Part shown: piece by piece, positions 27,505 through 36,234 of the stretch
How positions within the stretch are numbered: position 1 is the stretch's first letter
How the letters are laid out: each line of letters begins with the position of its first letter
Assembly (NCBI RefSeq): GCF_007641255.1
Contig: NZ_CP036259.1
Span: 5,086,501-5,150,500, forward strand
Source of the DNA: Sporomusa termitida
GTDB taxonomy: Bacteria > Bacillota > Negativicutes > Sporomusales > Sporomusaceae
Reading direction: 5' to 3'
Length of the DNA stretch: 64,000 nt
The notes under the pieces: model-generated
Told to the model about the DNA's origin: nothing
The model's input: only the letters and a program-made list of their open reading frames with translations
The model's database searches: none
Made by a program: the position numbers and the translations under genes

Positions 27505-28431
27505 GTGTTTAAAAGATCAGTGGTTCTTTTTCTGGCAGGTATTATCGGCATATCCATGATTGCCGCACTGTTTGTCACCCCGGGATTCAGACAAAAGAAA
27601 ATGGCCGGTAATGATAAACTGGCAGTCATTTATGTGGAAGGCATGATCATCGGCGGCCGGGGTCAGGTCGGATTATTTGGCGAGGGTGGCGGTACAGACC
27701 ATCTGATTCGGCAATTGCATGCTGCCCGGGATGATGCCGCTGTTAAAGCAGTCATTCTCAGGATTAATAGTCCCGGCGGCACTGTTCCTGCCTCGCAGGA
27801 AGTGGGGGAGGAGCTTAAGAAACTACGGGCGGCAGGTAAGCCGGTTATAACGTCTATGGCCGATATGGCCGCATCAGGCGGTTACTGGCTGGCGGCCTGC
27901 ACCGACAAGATCTATGCCAATCCCTCCACAATAACGGGCAGCCTGGGTGTATATATGCCCTATTCCAACTGGGAAGAGTTATATAAGAAAATTGGTGTGC
28001 GCCAGGAAAAAATTAAAAGCGGACCGCATAAAGATATCTTATCACCAGACCGGCAGTTAACAGTAGAAGAACGGGCGATTGTTCAAACCATGGTTGATGA
28101 TATGTATAATCAGTTTGTTGATGTCATTGCCGAAGGCCGGCATCTTCACCCGGACAAAGTTCGTCAATTGGCTGACGGCCGCATTTTTACCGGGCGTCAG
28201 GCCCGGGAACTGGGGCTAGTCGACGAGCTGGGCAATATGTATGACGCGATTGATGGTGCTGCTGCGCTTGTTGGTATTGAGGGCAAACCTGAAATTGTTG
28301 AATATGGCAAAGTTAGTGTTTTCGAAGCCTTGTTAGGAGCTCAGACCAGGTTTACTTCAGACGGGATTATGCTTCAACGCCTACAGGAATTGCTCTCGGC
28401 CAGTCCGGCGGCTGTGCCTCAGAGCAATTAA
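27505..28431 (+). CDS. sppA: Signal peptide peptidase SppA
   Basis: The 308-aa serine protease is the short Bacillus-type SppA that degrades signal peptides left in the membrane. An N-terminal anchor (residues about 5-25) precedes the S49 domain. The catalytic Ser lies in MADMAASGGYWLAAC and the general-base Lys in KSGPHKDILSPDR. GTG 27505 follows AAGGAGGCAG, a strong site. It lies in an operon with the YIP1-type gene 17 bp downstream. Length fits the family. Confidence 0.92.
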   Translation: MFKRSVVLFLAGIIGISMIAALFVTPGFRQKKMAGNDKLAVIYVEGMIIGGRGQVGLFGEGGGTDHLIRQLHAARDDAAVKAVILRINSPGGTVPASQEVGEELKKLRAAGKPVITSMADMAASGGYWLAACTDKIYANPSTITGSLGVYMPYSNWEELYKKIGVRQEKIKSGPHKDILSPDRQLTVEERAIVQTMVDDMYNQFVDVIAEGRHLHPDKVRQLADGRIFTGRQARELGLVDELGNMYDAIDGAAALVGIEGKPEIVEYGKVSVFEALLGAQTRFTSDGIMLQRLQELLSASPAAVPQSN

Positions 28432-28447
28432 GGAGAGGAGCAAGCTT

Positions 28448-29029
28448 ATGGGAAGTTTTATTGAAATAATCTATGATGTACTATTTAAGCCTAAGGCTGC
28501 CATGCAGTATATTGCTGAAAAAAAACTGGCCGGGCAGGCCGTAATCATGTTTATCATCGGCATGCTTGTGCCGGTATGGGCGGTATATACCGGCGTCAAA
28601 GACACCGCAGGCTTGCCGGCGCTGGGTTTCCTGTTTATCTTGCAGGTAATCGGCAGTTTTACTTTTTGGGTGCTTAGTGCCTCCATTCTTGCTTTTATTG
28701 CTGAGCTGGCCGGCGGCCGGGGGACGCCTGTCGGTCTGTTTTCCGCATTGGGGTTTTCTCATCTTCCGCGGGTTATCGTTATGCCGTTATGGGTGATTGC
28801 CTCGTTGCTGCCGGCAGGTATTCAGGAAATCTGCTTTGGCATTATCGGGGTGCTGATCTTGTTTTGGACCCTGATTTTACATGTTGCCGCCCTGCAGGGC
28901 GCTTATGAGCTGTCAGGCGTACAAGCGGTACTTGTGCTGCTGATGCCGCTGCTTGTGAGCATGGCAGTTGCGGCAGTGATTATCATTTTTGCCGGCTCAG
29001 CCCTGCTTCACTTGCCGTTTCATGTTTAG
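28448..29029 (+). CDS. YIP1-family membrane protein
   Basis: The 193-aa protein has about five hydrophobic segments and the layout of the Yip1/DUF1282 family (initial FIEIIYDVLFKPKAAMQYI, then a helical bundle). The function of bacterial members is unknown. It follows sppA by 17 bp after AAGGAGAGG, so both are probably transcribed together. The stop overlaps by four bases with the end of the large convergent membrane gene. Confidence 0.75.
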   Translation: MGSFIEIIYDVLFKPKAAMQYIAEKKLAGQAVIMFIIGMLVPVWAVYTGVKDTAGLPALGFLFILQVIGSFTFWVLSASILAFIAELAGGRGTPVGLFSALGFSHLPRVIVMPLWVIASLLPAGIQEICFGIIGVLILFWTLILHVAALQGAYELSGVQAVLVLLMPLLVSMAVAAVIIIFAGSALLHLPFHV

Positions 29030-30765
29030 CGGGCCCGGTAGAGGTAAATTTCCCACGGTGACCAGGCTTCGGTAAAACGCTGTAAAAATTCAAGCTGGTT
29101 TTCTTCATAATTTGTGATTTCGGCGGCCGATAAGATATATTGGCCGCCTAATTTTTTGAAGGCTTCGATATCAAGTTCCAGGTGATTTAGTTTTAGCTGA
29201 TACGATTTTCTTACCTGATAATACTCAAGCTCGGCGGGAAAGATGTAGCAGGTTATGCCCCAATCATCAAAATAACTTTGCCAGAACGGGTTTTTGGCCA
29301 GTTCTTTGGCTATAATCTGACGGAAGGCATGCTTATAGGCAAGCGGATAAATATTGAGCCGCCCGTCCAGGGTGTAAAAACCATTGTACTGGGTGATTGC
29401 CGGATAGAGGCCGATGCTGGCAATCCGGTATTCCTGCTTGGGCCGGCCGATATAATTATCAACTTTTTTGAGCAAACTGTCCGAGAAAAACTCACCGTAA
29501 CTTACATTCTCGTACAGCCAGGCATTTTCCATAACCGAGAACCCTGTCTGTTTTTGGATAACCAGATTATATTCGCTATGGTTGCCAAATAAAAAACCAA
29601 GCTGCAGGCCAATGAGCAGCGTTGCCAGCAACCGGCCAATATACCGGATATTGGCAATAACAGACAGGCAGAGGGCGAAAATGATATACCAAATAAGCGG
29701 ATGCAGCCAGTGAAAGCGCTGGATCTGGAAGGTATTAAAAAAGCTGATGCCGGCGACGGCGGACATGAAGAACTCCGAATAACGCAAGCCATAGAGAATG
29801 GATAGGCAGAGTGTTAATGTCAGTAGCAATACTATCTGTTTAAACTCGCGTTTCTGTCGCCAGCCCAGGGCTAATGCCAGTGGCACGGCAATAAACAAAA
29901 TATATTTATGCAAACTGACGGCATGGTATTGCCCATTGGTAAAGTTCTCCGTAATTAATGCCTGAACACCGGCCCAATCCCGGGCCTGACCCAGGCTAAT
30001 CCGGTTAATCTCCTCGCGGCTGGAAACAAAACCTGCACTGAAAAAGGCATTATATATAAGCCATAATTCAGTAATACAGTAGGCGGCGGCCAGGAGGGCG
30101 ATTCCTCCCCAGAATTGTGGCCGATTTTGCCGATGCTGCCAGTAATCATAGAGGGCGGCAAGCCCGAGTGCGGCCAGAATGAACACACCGGCAAGCGGCA
30201 GGGAGGAATAGAGGGCGAAGGTAATAATAATAATGACAGAAACAATCACTTTCTTATCATGAAATAGATTCGTCATTGCATAGAATAGTAGGGGCTGTCC
30301 GGCGATAGACAGTCCATAGACTGTATAGAAGGGGATGGTGGCAAACGCGGCCGCACCTGCCCACGCTAACCAGCTCTGACGCTGATCAGTAAGACAGTAG
30401 TGCCTCAATAAAAGATACATGCCAATAAATGCGGTGCTATGCACAAGGAGCAGGTTGACGAGATAAGCGCGGAACGGCGGCAAAACAAGATATAACCAGG
30501 TAATTATATTAAAACCGCTTGGCAGGCAGCTGCGTGGCACCTCGCCCAGCATTTGCCCGACCGTTCCTGTCAGGTTAAATGTTTTGCCACTATTGGCCAG
30601 CACTGTCCAGGCGGTAATCCAGTCCAAATTATCATTAATGGTAAAGTGCGCATTTTGCCGTAAGATTACAAAAGGTGCTAAGTAGGCTATCAATATACAG
30701 GCAAAAAAAAGGGCCGCCTTGTGCCTTGATAAGGATCTGAAAAGCTTATACAGCAGGGGTATCAT
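29026..30765 (-). CDS. Large polytopic membrane protein, DUF6044/YkoS-like
   Basis: The 579-aa protein has roughly a dozen membrane helices over its first 400 residues and a soluble C-terminal part with Tyr/Trp-rich sequence (NGFYTLDGRLNIYPLAYKH). This resembles the DUF6044 family (YkoS of Bacillus) and, more broadly, GT-C-type membrane glycosyltransferases, where an acidic loop after helix 1 (here NDNLDWITAW) is common. The function is not known. ATG 30765 follows GAGGTGCC; a start five codons earlier overlaps that site. It is a lone gene convergent with sppA-YIP1. Confidence 0.65.
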   Translation of the reverse strand: MIPLLYKLFRSLSRHKAALFFACILIAYLAPFVILRQNAHFTINDNLDWITAWTVLANSGKTFNLTGTVGQMLGEVPRSCLPSGFNIITWLYLVLPPFRAYLVNLLLVHSTAFIGMYLLLRHYCLTDQRQSWLAWAGAAAFATIPFYTVYGLSIAGQPLLFYAMTNLFHDKKVIVSVIIIITFALYSSLPLAGVFILAALGLAALYDYWQHRQNRPQFWGGIALLAAAYCITELWLIYNAFFSAGFVSSREEINRISLGQARDWAGVQALITENFTNGQYHAVSLHKYILFIAVPLALALGWRQKREFKQIVLLLTLTLCLSILYGLRYSEFFMSAVAGISFFNTFQIQRFHWLHPLIWYIIFALCLSVIANIRYIGRLLATLLIGLQLGFLFGNHSEYNLVIQKQTGFSVMENAWLYENVSYGEFFSDSLLKKVDNYIGRPKQEYRIASIGLYPAITQYNGFYTLDGRLNIYPLAYKHAFRQIIAKELAKNPFWQSYFDDWGITCYIFPAELEYYQVRKSYQLKLNHLELDIEAFKKLGGQYILSAAEITNYEENQLEFLQRFTEAWSPWEIYLYRAR

Positions 30766-30888
30766 AATTTGGCACCTCATAAAAAAATGTTTTTATACAA
30801 ATAGTAGCATAATTTTTTACATTTTAAAAATTTTTTGAAGATCAATAGAAAAAAACAAAAAAATTTCTATTTTCTTCCAGATATTAGC

Positions 30889-30913
30889 AGGATATTTTCA
30901 ATTTATTGCGAAT
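30889..30913 (+). promoter_or_regulatory. Candidate sigma-H promoter of spo0F
   Basis: AGGATAT and GAAT with 14 bp between them fit the sigma-H pattern (RnAGGAwWW, 11-12 bp, RnnGAATww) with one mismatch. It ends 31 bp before the spo0F start, in an otherwise AT-rich 179-bp spacer. Bacillus spo0F uses sigma-H, which supports the call. Confidence 0.5.
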
Positions 30914-30944
30914 ATGGATATATTAGGAAAAGTTAAGGAATATC

Positions 30945-31382
30945 ATGGGCGAAACTATGGAGAAAGCAAGGTGCAGAGTAATGAGCAGTTCCCGGGCAAC
31001 GATTCTCGTGATTGATGACCAACCTGGAATTAGAAGATTGCTTACTGAAGTTCTCCAGGATGAAGGTTATAATGTAATGACAGCCTCCAACGGCTATGAG
31101 GGTATACAGGTAGCGAATGAAGTTAAGCCCAACGTAATATTGATGGATATGAAGATGCCTGGTATGGACGGTATTGAGACACTTAAGGAGCTTAAGCGCC
31201 ACGGTCAGGGCGATCAGGTCATTATGATGACAGCTTACGGGGAATTGGATATGGTAAACGAAGCCAGGGAAGCGGGGATGCGTGATTATATTACCAAGCC
31301 GTTCGATATTATGTCCCTGTGCCGGATTATTGAAGAGCATATCGGCAGCAGTTTTGATGCACGCCGACTGTTGATCGGCTAA
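30945..31382 (+). CDS. spo0F: Spo0F-type phosphorelay response regulator
   Basis: The 145-aa protein is a stand-alone receiver domain. Acidic pocket residues are in ILVIDDQPGIRRLL, the phospho-acceptor Asp in VILMDMKMPGMDG, the conserved Thr in IMMTAYGELD, and Lys in DYITKPFD. The QPGIRRLL and AGMRDYITKPFD segments are close to Bacillus Spo0F, the middle relay between sporulation kinases and Spo0B/Spo0A. The gene-order context (pyrG before, transaldolase and glpX after) matches Bacillus. ATG 30945 follows AAGGAATATC; ATG 30981 would be closer to the usual N-terminus. Confidence 0.88.
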   Translation: MGETMEKARCRVMSSSRATILVIDDQPGIRRLLTEVLQDEGYNVMTASNGYEGIQVANEVKPNVILMDMKMPGMDGIETLKELKRHGQGDQVIMMTAYGELDMVNEAREAGMRDYITKPFDIMSLCRIIEEHIGSSFDARRLLIG

Positions 31383-31392
31383 CCCAGAGCAG

Positions 31393-31422
31393 ATGACCCG
31401 GGGCACACAGGCCCCGGGTCAT
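31393..31422 (+). terminator. Hairpin after spo0F
   Basis: ATGACCCGGGGC / GCCCCGGGTCAT, 12 perfect pairs with a 6-base loop. It lacks a real T-tract, so it may be a weak terminator. Confidence 0.6.
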
Positions 31423-31554
31423 TACTTAATTGGCGCTGCTGGCCTGCACTGGCGGCCCGCCGGGTTTTTTTCCTGATGTTACCATGTTGAATAAAAGGCA
31501 GGCAGGATTTTTACTGCTGGCGGCGAAGTATATGGAGCAAGGGGGGGATATCAA

Positions 31555-32190
31555 TTGTTTATTAGCGCTGTGTCCACATTGGCGCTTTATTGTTCGCGCT
31601 GTGGCAATATTGAACTGCATAATGTCTCCCGGTTTGCTCTCAATAATTCACGGCGGCAGCTTGCCTGCAGCTGTGGCGAGGTGCAAGGCGCCATTGCCAG
31701 CGCGGGGCGGCGTCAATATTTACTGGATATTCCCTGTGTCGTATGTGAGACTAATCATTTGATTTTCCTTGACAGCCAGTTGTTTCGGCAGCCTAAGGCT
31801 AGTAAAATATATTGTGGCCAGGCAAATCTTGAACTTGGGTTTATTGGCAGTCCGGCTGCTATTGCTGAGATTATTGCCCGGCATAAGCAGGAAGTCGCCA
31901 GTATAACCAGCGAAATGGCAGAACTGCCGGACGGCCAGGGGATAGAAAATTCGCAAATTTTACTGGAGATTCTCAATAAAATTCATGATATTGCCGAACA
32001 GGGCGGGGTATACTGCTGTTGTGGCAATGCCAATGTTGAGGCAGAGGTGTTAGTCGATGCCATTGAGCTGACCTGCAGCCAGTGTGACGGCCGGCTGGTT
32101 ATTCCAGCCAAAGATGAGCGTGATTTGGCCCGCGTATCGGTAATGGGTATCATTGAATTGGCACCTCTCAGGCGTACTAGCCGTAAGTAA
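31555..32190 (+). CDS. Zinc-ribbon protein of unknown function, 211 aa
   Basis: The protein has several CxxC-type pairs: CSRCGNIE and CSCGEV near the N-terminus, CVVCETNH, and CCCGN / CSQCDGRL near the C-terminus. These suggest two or three zinc ribbons. A helical segment between them (EIIARHKQEVASITSEMAEL) could be a coiled coil. TTG 31555 is chosen because GGGGGGGAT lies 4-13 bases upstream. I do not recognise an assigned function. It is placed between spo0F and fsa, in a conserved sporulation/central metabolism block. Confidence 0.65.
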   Translation: MFISAVSTLALYCSRCGNIELHNVSRFALNNSRRQLACSCGEVQGAIASAGRRQYLLDIPCVVCETNHLIFLDSQLFRQPKASKIYCGQANLELGFIGSPAAIAEIIARHKQEVASITSEMAELPDGQGIENSQILLEILNKIHDIAEQGGVYCCCGNANVEAEVLVDAIELTCSQCDGRLVIPAKDERDLARVSVMGIIELAPLRRTSRK

Positions 32191-32222
32191 AGATAAAGAA
32201 TGAAAAAAGCAGGTGAGCATCT

Positions 32223-32867
32223 GTGAAATTTTTTCTGGATACAGCTAATATTACCGAGATAAAAAATATTCTGCCCTTAGGGGTTGTGGCCGGGGTAACG
32301 ACTAACCCCTCGCTTATTGCCCAAGAAAAACAGGATATCCGGGCGGTAATTAGAGAAATTGCCGCATTGACACCAGGGCCGGTGAGCGCTGAGGTTATTA
32401 GCACTAAATTCGAAGATATGCTGCCGGAAGCACACGGTTTGGCGCAACTTGGCAAAAATGTGGTCATTAAAGTGCCGGTAACTGTGGACGGTTTAAAAAC
32501 GGTAAGTGCTTTGGCTGCTGACGGCATCAAAACCAATGTTACTTTGATTTTTTCCGTCAATCAAGCCCTTTTGGCTGCCAGGGCAGGCGCTGCTTTTGTA
32601 AGTCCGTTTGTTGGTCGTCTTGACGATATCAGCCAGGATGGCATTGCCCTCATTAAAGATACTGCTGATGTATTTGCTATTCACGGTATTGGGACTGAGA
32701 TTATTGCCGCCAGCATCCGCCACCCCCTGCATGTTACGCAGGCGGCACTGGCCGGTGCTCACATTGCTACTGTGCCGGCTAAGGTACTGGTATCACTGCT
32801 AAACCACCCGCTGACTGATGCCGGCATACAGCGTTTCTTGTCAGACTGGCAAAAAGCCAACATGTAA
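32223..32867 (+). CDS. fsa: Fructose-6-phosphate aldolase / small transaldolase
   Basis: The 214-aa protein is the short transaldolase (TalC/FSA) type. The Schiff-base Lys is at about residue 83 in [13 protein letters not shown], and an Asp in [12 protein letters not shown] and Asn in TTNPSLIA are conserved. It could be a true transaldolase in the pentose phosphate pathway or a fructose-6-phosphate aldolase; sequence alone does not separate these. GTG 32223 follows GCAGGTGAGCA. The gene is followed by a terminator and then glpX, as in the Bacillus order with the intervening murA missing. Confidence 0.9.
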   Translation: MKFFLDTANITEIKNILPLGVVAGVTTNPSLIAQEKQDIRAVIREIAALTPGPVSAEVISTKFEDMLPEAHGLAQLGKNVVIKVPVTVDGLKTVSALAADGIKTNVTLIFSVNQALLAARAGAAFVSPFVGRLDDISQDGIALIKDTADVFAIHGIGTEIIAASIRHPLHVTQAALAGAHIATVPAKVLVSLLNHPLTDAGIQRFLSDWQKANM

Positions 32868-32877
32868 ACTGGTAAGC

Positions 32878-32905
32878 TGCCGGGCGGACGCCCGGCATAA
32901 TTTTT
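32878..32905 (+). terminator. Terminator between fsa and glpX
   Basis: TGCCGGGCG / CGCCCGGCA hairpin followed by AATTTTT. Confidence 0.8.
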
Positions 32906-32934
32906 CCATCAGGAATTTAAGGAGATGTAGTACT

Positions 32935-33900
32935 ATGGAACGTGAATTAGCACTGGAATTTGTACGGGTTACCGAGGCTGCGGCCATTGCCAGCGGCCGG
33001 TGGATGGGACGTGGCGATAAAATAGCCGCTGATCAGGCGGCAGTGGATGGCATGCGCGCCGCTTTTGATACAGTAAATATTAGTGGCTGTGTGGTAATCG
33101 GTGAAGGAGAAATGGACGAGGCGCCCATGTTGTATATTGGTGAGCACGTGGGGCACGGCGGCCGGGAAGTCGATATTGCCGTTGATCCGCTGGAAGGTAC
33201 CAACCTTGTAGCAAAAGGTCTGCCCGGCTCTATTGCTGTGCTGGCCATTGCGCCGCGCGGCTGCCTCTTGCATGCACCGGATATGTATATGGATAAAATT
33301 GCTGTCGGGCCGCGCGCCAGAGGCAAAATTGACATCAATGCCCCGGTGCAGGAGAACTTAAAAGCAGTGGCTGTGGCCCTTGACCGCGCTGTGGAGGATC
33401 TGACAGTCGTAATTCTTGATCGGCCGCGGCATGCCGCTATTGTAAAAGAAGCCCGGGATGCAGGGGCACGGATTAAACTGATTTCTGACGGTGATGTGTC
33501 GCCGGCCATCAATGCTGCTATTGAGGGGACGGCTGTCCATATGCTTTTAGGGATTGGCGGCGCCCCGGAAGGCGTATTGGCGGCAGCGGCTGTCAAATGT
33601 CTCGGCGGCGACATGCAGGCCCGGCTGTGGCCGGAAAACGCTGCTGATATTGAAAGGGCTAAGGCCATGGGTATCGATGATATTAATAAAGTGTTTACCA
33701 TTGATGATTTGGTTAAAGGCGATGAAGTTATATTTGCCGCCACTGCCATCACCCAGGGGGATCTCTTAAGCGGGGTCCGCTATTTTGGAGGCGGGGCCCG
33801 TACTCATTCTATTGTTATGCGCGGCTCGACCGGTACGGTGCGTTTTGTTGACGCAATTCACAAATTTGATAAAAAACCTATGCCGATTAAACGGACATAA
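32935..33900 (+). CDS. glpX: Class II fructose-1,6-bisphosphatase
   Basis: The 321-aa enzyme hydrolyses fructose-1,6-bisphosphate in gluconeogenesis. Signature segments are the metal-binding GEGEMDEAPMLYIGE, the VDPLEGTNLVAKG loop and the FGGGARTHSIVMRG motif near the C-terminus. ATG 32935 is chosen from the good AAGGAGATG site and family N-terminus MERELALEFVRVTEAAA. An earlier in-frame ATG adds 39 residues that overlap fsa. Length is normal. Rho, usually next in Bacillus, is missing here. Confidence 0.93.
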   Translation: MERELALEFVRVTEAAAIASGRWMGRGDKIAADQAAVDGMRAAFDTVNISGCVVIGEGEMDEAPMLYIGEHVGHGGREVDIAVDPLEGTNLVAKGLPGSIAVLAIAPRGCLLHAPDMYMDKIAVGPRARGKIDINAPVQENLKAVAVALDRAVEDLTVVILDRPRHAAIVKEARDAGARIKLISDGDVSPAINAAIEGTAVHMLLGIGGAPEGVLAAAAVKCLGGDMQARLWPENAADIERAKAMGIDDINKVFTIDDLVKGDEVIFAATAITQGDLLSGVRYFGGGARTHSIVMRGSTGTVRFVDAIHKFDKKPMPIKRT

Positions 33901-34055
33901 TATTTTGGCATGAAATAGCTCAGAATATGTATGATTTCAGAAAAATAATCCAAGTTATGCATATTTTGAGGGCCTGTCGCTTATGCTAATACTGGGGAGA
34001 TTTAAGTCAACAGCTATTTGTTGGCTGAATAAGCCTAGTAAGCGAGGTGATAGTA

Positions 34056-34946
34056 TTGAACCTGCTGAAAATGAATGCCAGGCAATGGGCCTATGTTGGC
34101 GTTGGCGGCGTAGCGCTACTGGCCGGCGTGTGGGCGGCTCCTGGCGGAGTACAAACAGTGCCTGAACCGGCGACCATGCCGCCACAGGCTGAGGAGCAGC
34201 AAGTGACACCGATGCCGGTCACTAGTGCAGAGCCCAGCCAGCAAGCCTTGCAGAAACACATTGTTGTTTCCGGTGATACCCTGTGTGGTATTGCTCAGCA
34301 CTACGGTATTGACCTTGAGACACTTATGGCAGCTAACCCTGGTGTAACTGATCTGATTCACCCGGGTGACGAGTTAGTCATCCTCCCGCATAAAGGCGTT
34401 GTTTATCAAGTAGATACTGGTGATACTTTGTGGGACATTGCCCGCGTATATGGTGTACAGGTAGAGACCATTAAATCAGCCAATGCCAAAAGCAGTGATG
34501 ATATTGCGGTTGGTGAGAAACTCTTTATTCCCGGTGCCCGCTGGGGCCGGGCTGAACCTGCGGTAGCGAGGGCTTATGCCAGCCGTTTTACCTGGCCGAC
34601 CAGGGGGGAGATTTCTTCACCCTTCGGGTGGCGCTGGGGGCGTTTGCACGCTGGTGTTGATATTGCCAACGACCTTGGTACCCATGTAATGTCTGCCCGG
34701 GCCGGGCGTGTGATTTGGGCTGGCTGGCGAGGCGGCTATGGCTACACTGTCATGGTTGATCATGGTGGGGGTTATGTAAGTTTATATGGTCACCTTGACA
34801 ACTATTATGTTGAGCGGGGCCAATACATTCGTGCCGGTCAACGCATTGCTTCAATGGGGAATACCGGCAATTCCACCGGGCCACATTTGCATTTTGAAGT
34901 TCAAAAAGATGGTCAGCCGGTTGATCCGATGGGATTACTGCCATAA
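34056..34946 (+). CDS. LysM-LysM-M23 murein endopeptidase
   Basis: The 296-aa protein has an N-terminal membrane or signal segment (about residues 8-25), two LysM modules (VSGDTLCGIAQHYGIDLETL and VDTGDTLWDIARVYGVQVET), and an M23 metallopeptidase domain. Zinc ligands are the His/Asp pair in HAGVDIAN and the HxH in GPHLHFEVQ. Such proteins cut peptide cross-links in peptidoglycan, often in cell growth or spore morphogenesis. TTG 34056 has GCGAGGTGA before it. The upstream 155 bp shows no clear regulatory motif. Confidence 0.88.
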   Translation: MNLLKMNARQWAYVGVGGVALLAGVWAAPGGVQTVPEPATMPPQAEEQQVTPMPVTSAEPSQQALQKHIVVSGDTLCGIAQHYGIDLETLMAANPGVTDLIHPGDELVILPHKGVVYQVDTGDTLWDIARVYGVQVETIKSANAKSSDDIAVGEKLFIPGARWGRAEPAVARAYASRFTWPTRGEISSPFGWRWGRLHAGVDIANDLGTHVMSARAGRVIWAGWRGGYGYTVMVDHGGGYVSLYGHLDNYYVERGQYIRAGQRIASMGNTGNSTGPHLHFEVQKDGQPVDPMGLLP

Positions 34947-34952
34947 CAAGGA

Positions 34953-34986
34953 GAGTGCCACGTTGTTACGACGTGGCACTCTTTTT
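34953..34986 (+). terminator. Terminator after the M23 gene
   Basis: GAGTGCCACGT / ACGTGGCACTC, 11 pairs, 7-base loop, TTTTT tail. Confidence 0.9.
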
Positions 34987-34987
34987 G

Positions 34988-35105
34988 TTTACCCCATCAG
35001 AATTATAAAAATTCGCTGCTATTATCTAAGGGCTAAGAAAAATCTTTGCCCTAAAGGGCACAGGCTGCTTCTGCCGGCGTCTTAAAGGACTTGGCATAAG
35101 CCAGC
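34988..35105 (+). repeat. Intergenic repeat, copy 2
   Basis: This matches 27351-27470 in the same direction. It also begins right behind a terminator. GCCCTAAAGGGC forms a hairpin, and CTTGGCATAAGCCAG is the counterpart of CTTGGC/GCCAAG in copy 1. The outer part of the last stem has lost pairing. Confidence 0.8.
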
Positions 35106-35123
35106 CACTAACCGCAGTGGAAA

Positions 35124-36056
35124 TTACGGGCGTTTGTTCTGGTGTTGCAGCGTAGCATCGTGATAAGGCCAGGCAAAGTCTGCCATCGATTTATCAGCCG
35201 GGGCAATGACAGAATAAAGGGTGGAGGTTTCTGTGTGTTGAAGCTGCCACTTCTTCCCCGTTTTTTCGAAAGTGAGTTCTATCCGGCTTAAGCTGCTGCC
35301 ATATTTACCAGGAGCTGCCACAGCGGTGCCGCTAATTTCCAGGCCATTGTTTTTGACAACGATGACCGCATCTACTTTATTTTGCAGCTTTTTAACCGTA
35401 GCGTTAAGTGCGGCTGTTTGATCGTCAAAGGTAATTCCGGCATAGTTTTCCGGATTGGTGGTAGTGTCGGCTGTTGTTAAGCCAATAATACCAATCCGGA
35501 TTTTTTCCTTCTTTTTTTCTTTGCCTACCTCAAATTCTTTAATTGTATAGGGCTTAACGGTGGGCAAACGCTGACCGGGGCGATGGACATTAGCGGACAA
35601 AACCGGAAATCTGGCGGTAGCGAGCGCCTGAGACAGGAAATCAGAACCATAGGCAAATTCGCCTTCACCGAGCACAACTGCGTCATAGCCAAGATAATTA
35701 TAGGCGGCTATCATCGGATTAGGAAGTTTGGAAGGCTCAGAGGCGAACAGGCTGGTCAGGGGCGTACCTGTGAGCATATTGCCGCCATCGACTAAGAGGG
35801 TGTGGGAATTAGCCTGGCGTTCTTTTTTTACCAGGCTGGCAATTTTAACAAGGCCAAAATCAGCCGTCTTGGGCACAGTATAATCCCAGTCAATGATATG
35901 ACCGTAGAGTCCGGCTGTCGCCAGCACTGTTATTTTAACAGGTGCCGGCGGCGGCGTAGGTTGCTTCGGTGCTGCCAGTGTAATGGTCGGCAGGCACCAG
36001 ATAACGGCTAACCCAACAACGGCTAGCCGGATTAATCGGTTCCAGTGTTTTTTCAA
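35124..36056 (-). CDS. Secreted 5'-nucleotidase-fold protein lacking metal ligands
   Basis: The 310-aa protein has a signal peptide (MKKHWNRLIRLAVVGLAVIW...) and a metallophosphatase fold like the N-terminal domain of 5'-nucleotidase/UshA. The usual metal-binding motifs are altered: TNDLHGH is ATAGLYGHI, the AGD motif is VDGGNML, GNHEFDYG is GEGEFAYG, and the GHxH region is replaced by KNNGLEISGT. The LSH motif appears deleted. It is thus probably inactive as a phosphatase, perhaps a binding protein. The start TTG 36056 follows GGAGGGATCGC. A longer frame to 36143 is unlikely. It lies alone, convergent with the M23 gene. Confidence 0.72.
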   Translation of the reverse strand: MKKHWNRLIRLAVVGLAVIWCLPTITLAAPKQPTPPPAPVKITVLATAGLYGHIIDWDYTVPKTADFGLVKIASLVKKERQANSHTLLVDGGNMLTGTPLTSLFASEPSKLPNPMIAAYNYLGYDAVVLGEGEFAYGSDFLSQALATARFPVLSANVHRPGQRLPTVKPYTIKEFEVGKEKKKEKIRIGIIGLTTADTTTNPENYAGITFDDQTAALNATVKKLQNKVDAVIVVKNNGLEISGTAVAAPGKYGSSLSRIELTFEKTGKKWQLQHTETSTLYSVIAPADKSMADFAWPYHDATLQHQNKRP

Positions 36057-36234
36057 AGCGATCCCTCCAATTTTATAGTCAGGTATTATACTTAATTTCG
36101 CCATATAGGGGTTTTTTTCCTGTATTTTATTGTTTGCCAGCAAAAAATACCGTAAAGGCAGGTACGGTATACAGGCCTATTTATTCGGGGAATAATAATT
36201 ATACATTCAATTGCCGGATTTGTGAGGATGAGTT

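Noticed and set aside
31430-31762. 110-codon plus-strand frame overlapping the zinc-ribbon gene
   Set aside because: It is in another frame of the same DNA, its start lies in the hairpin region after spo0F, and it has no recognisable domain.
33901-34055. Cyclic di-AMP (ydaO-type) riboswitch before the LysM-M23 gene
   Set aside because: These often precede cell-wall hydrolase genes, but the leader is too short and lacks the conserved segments.
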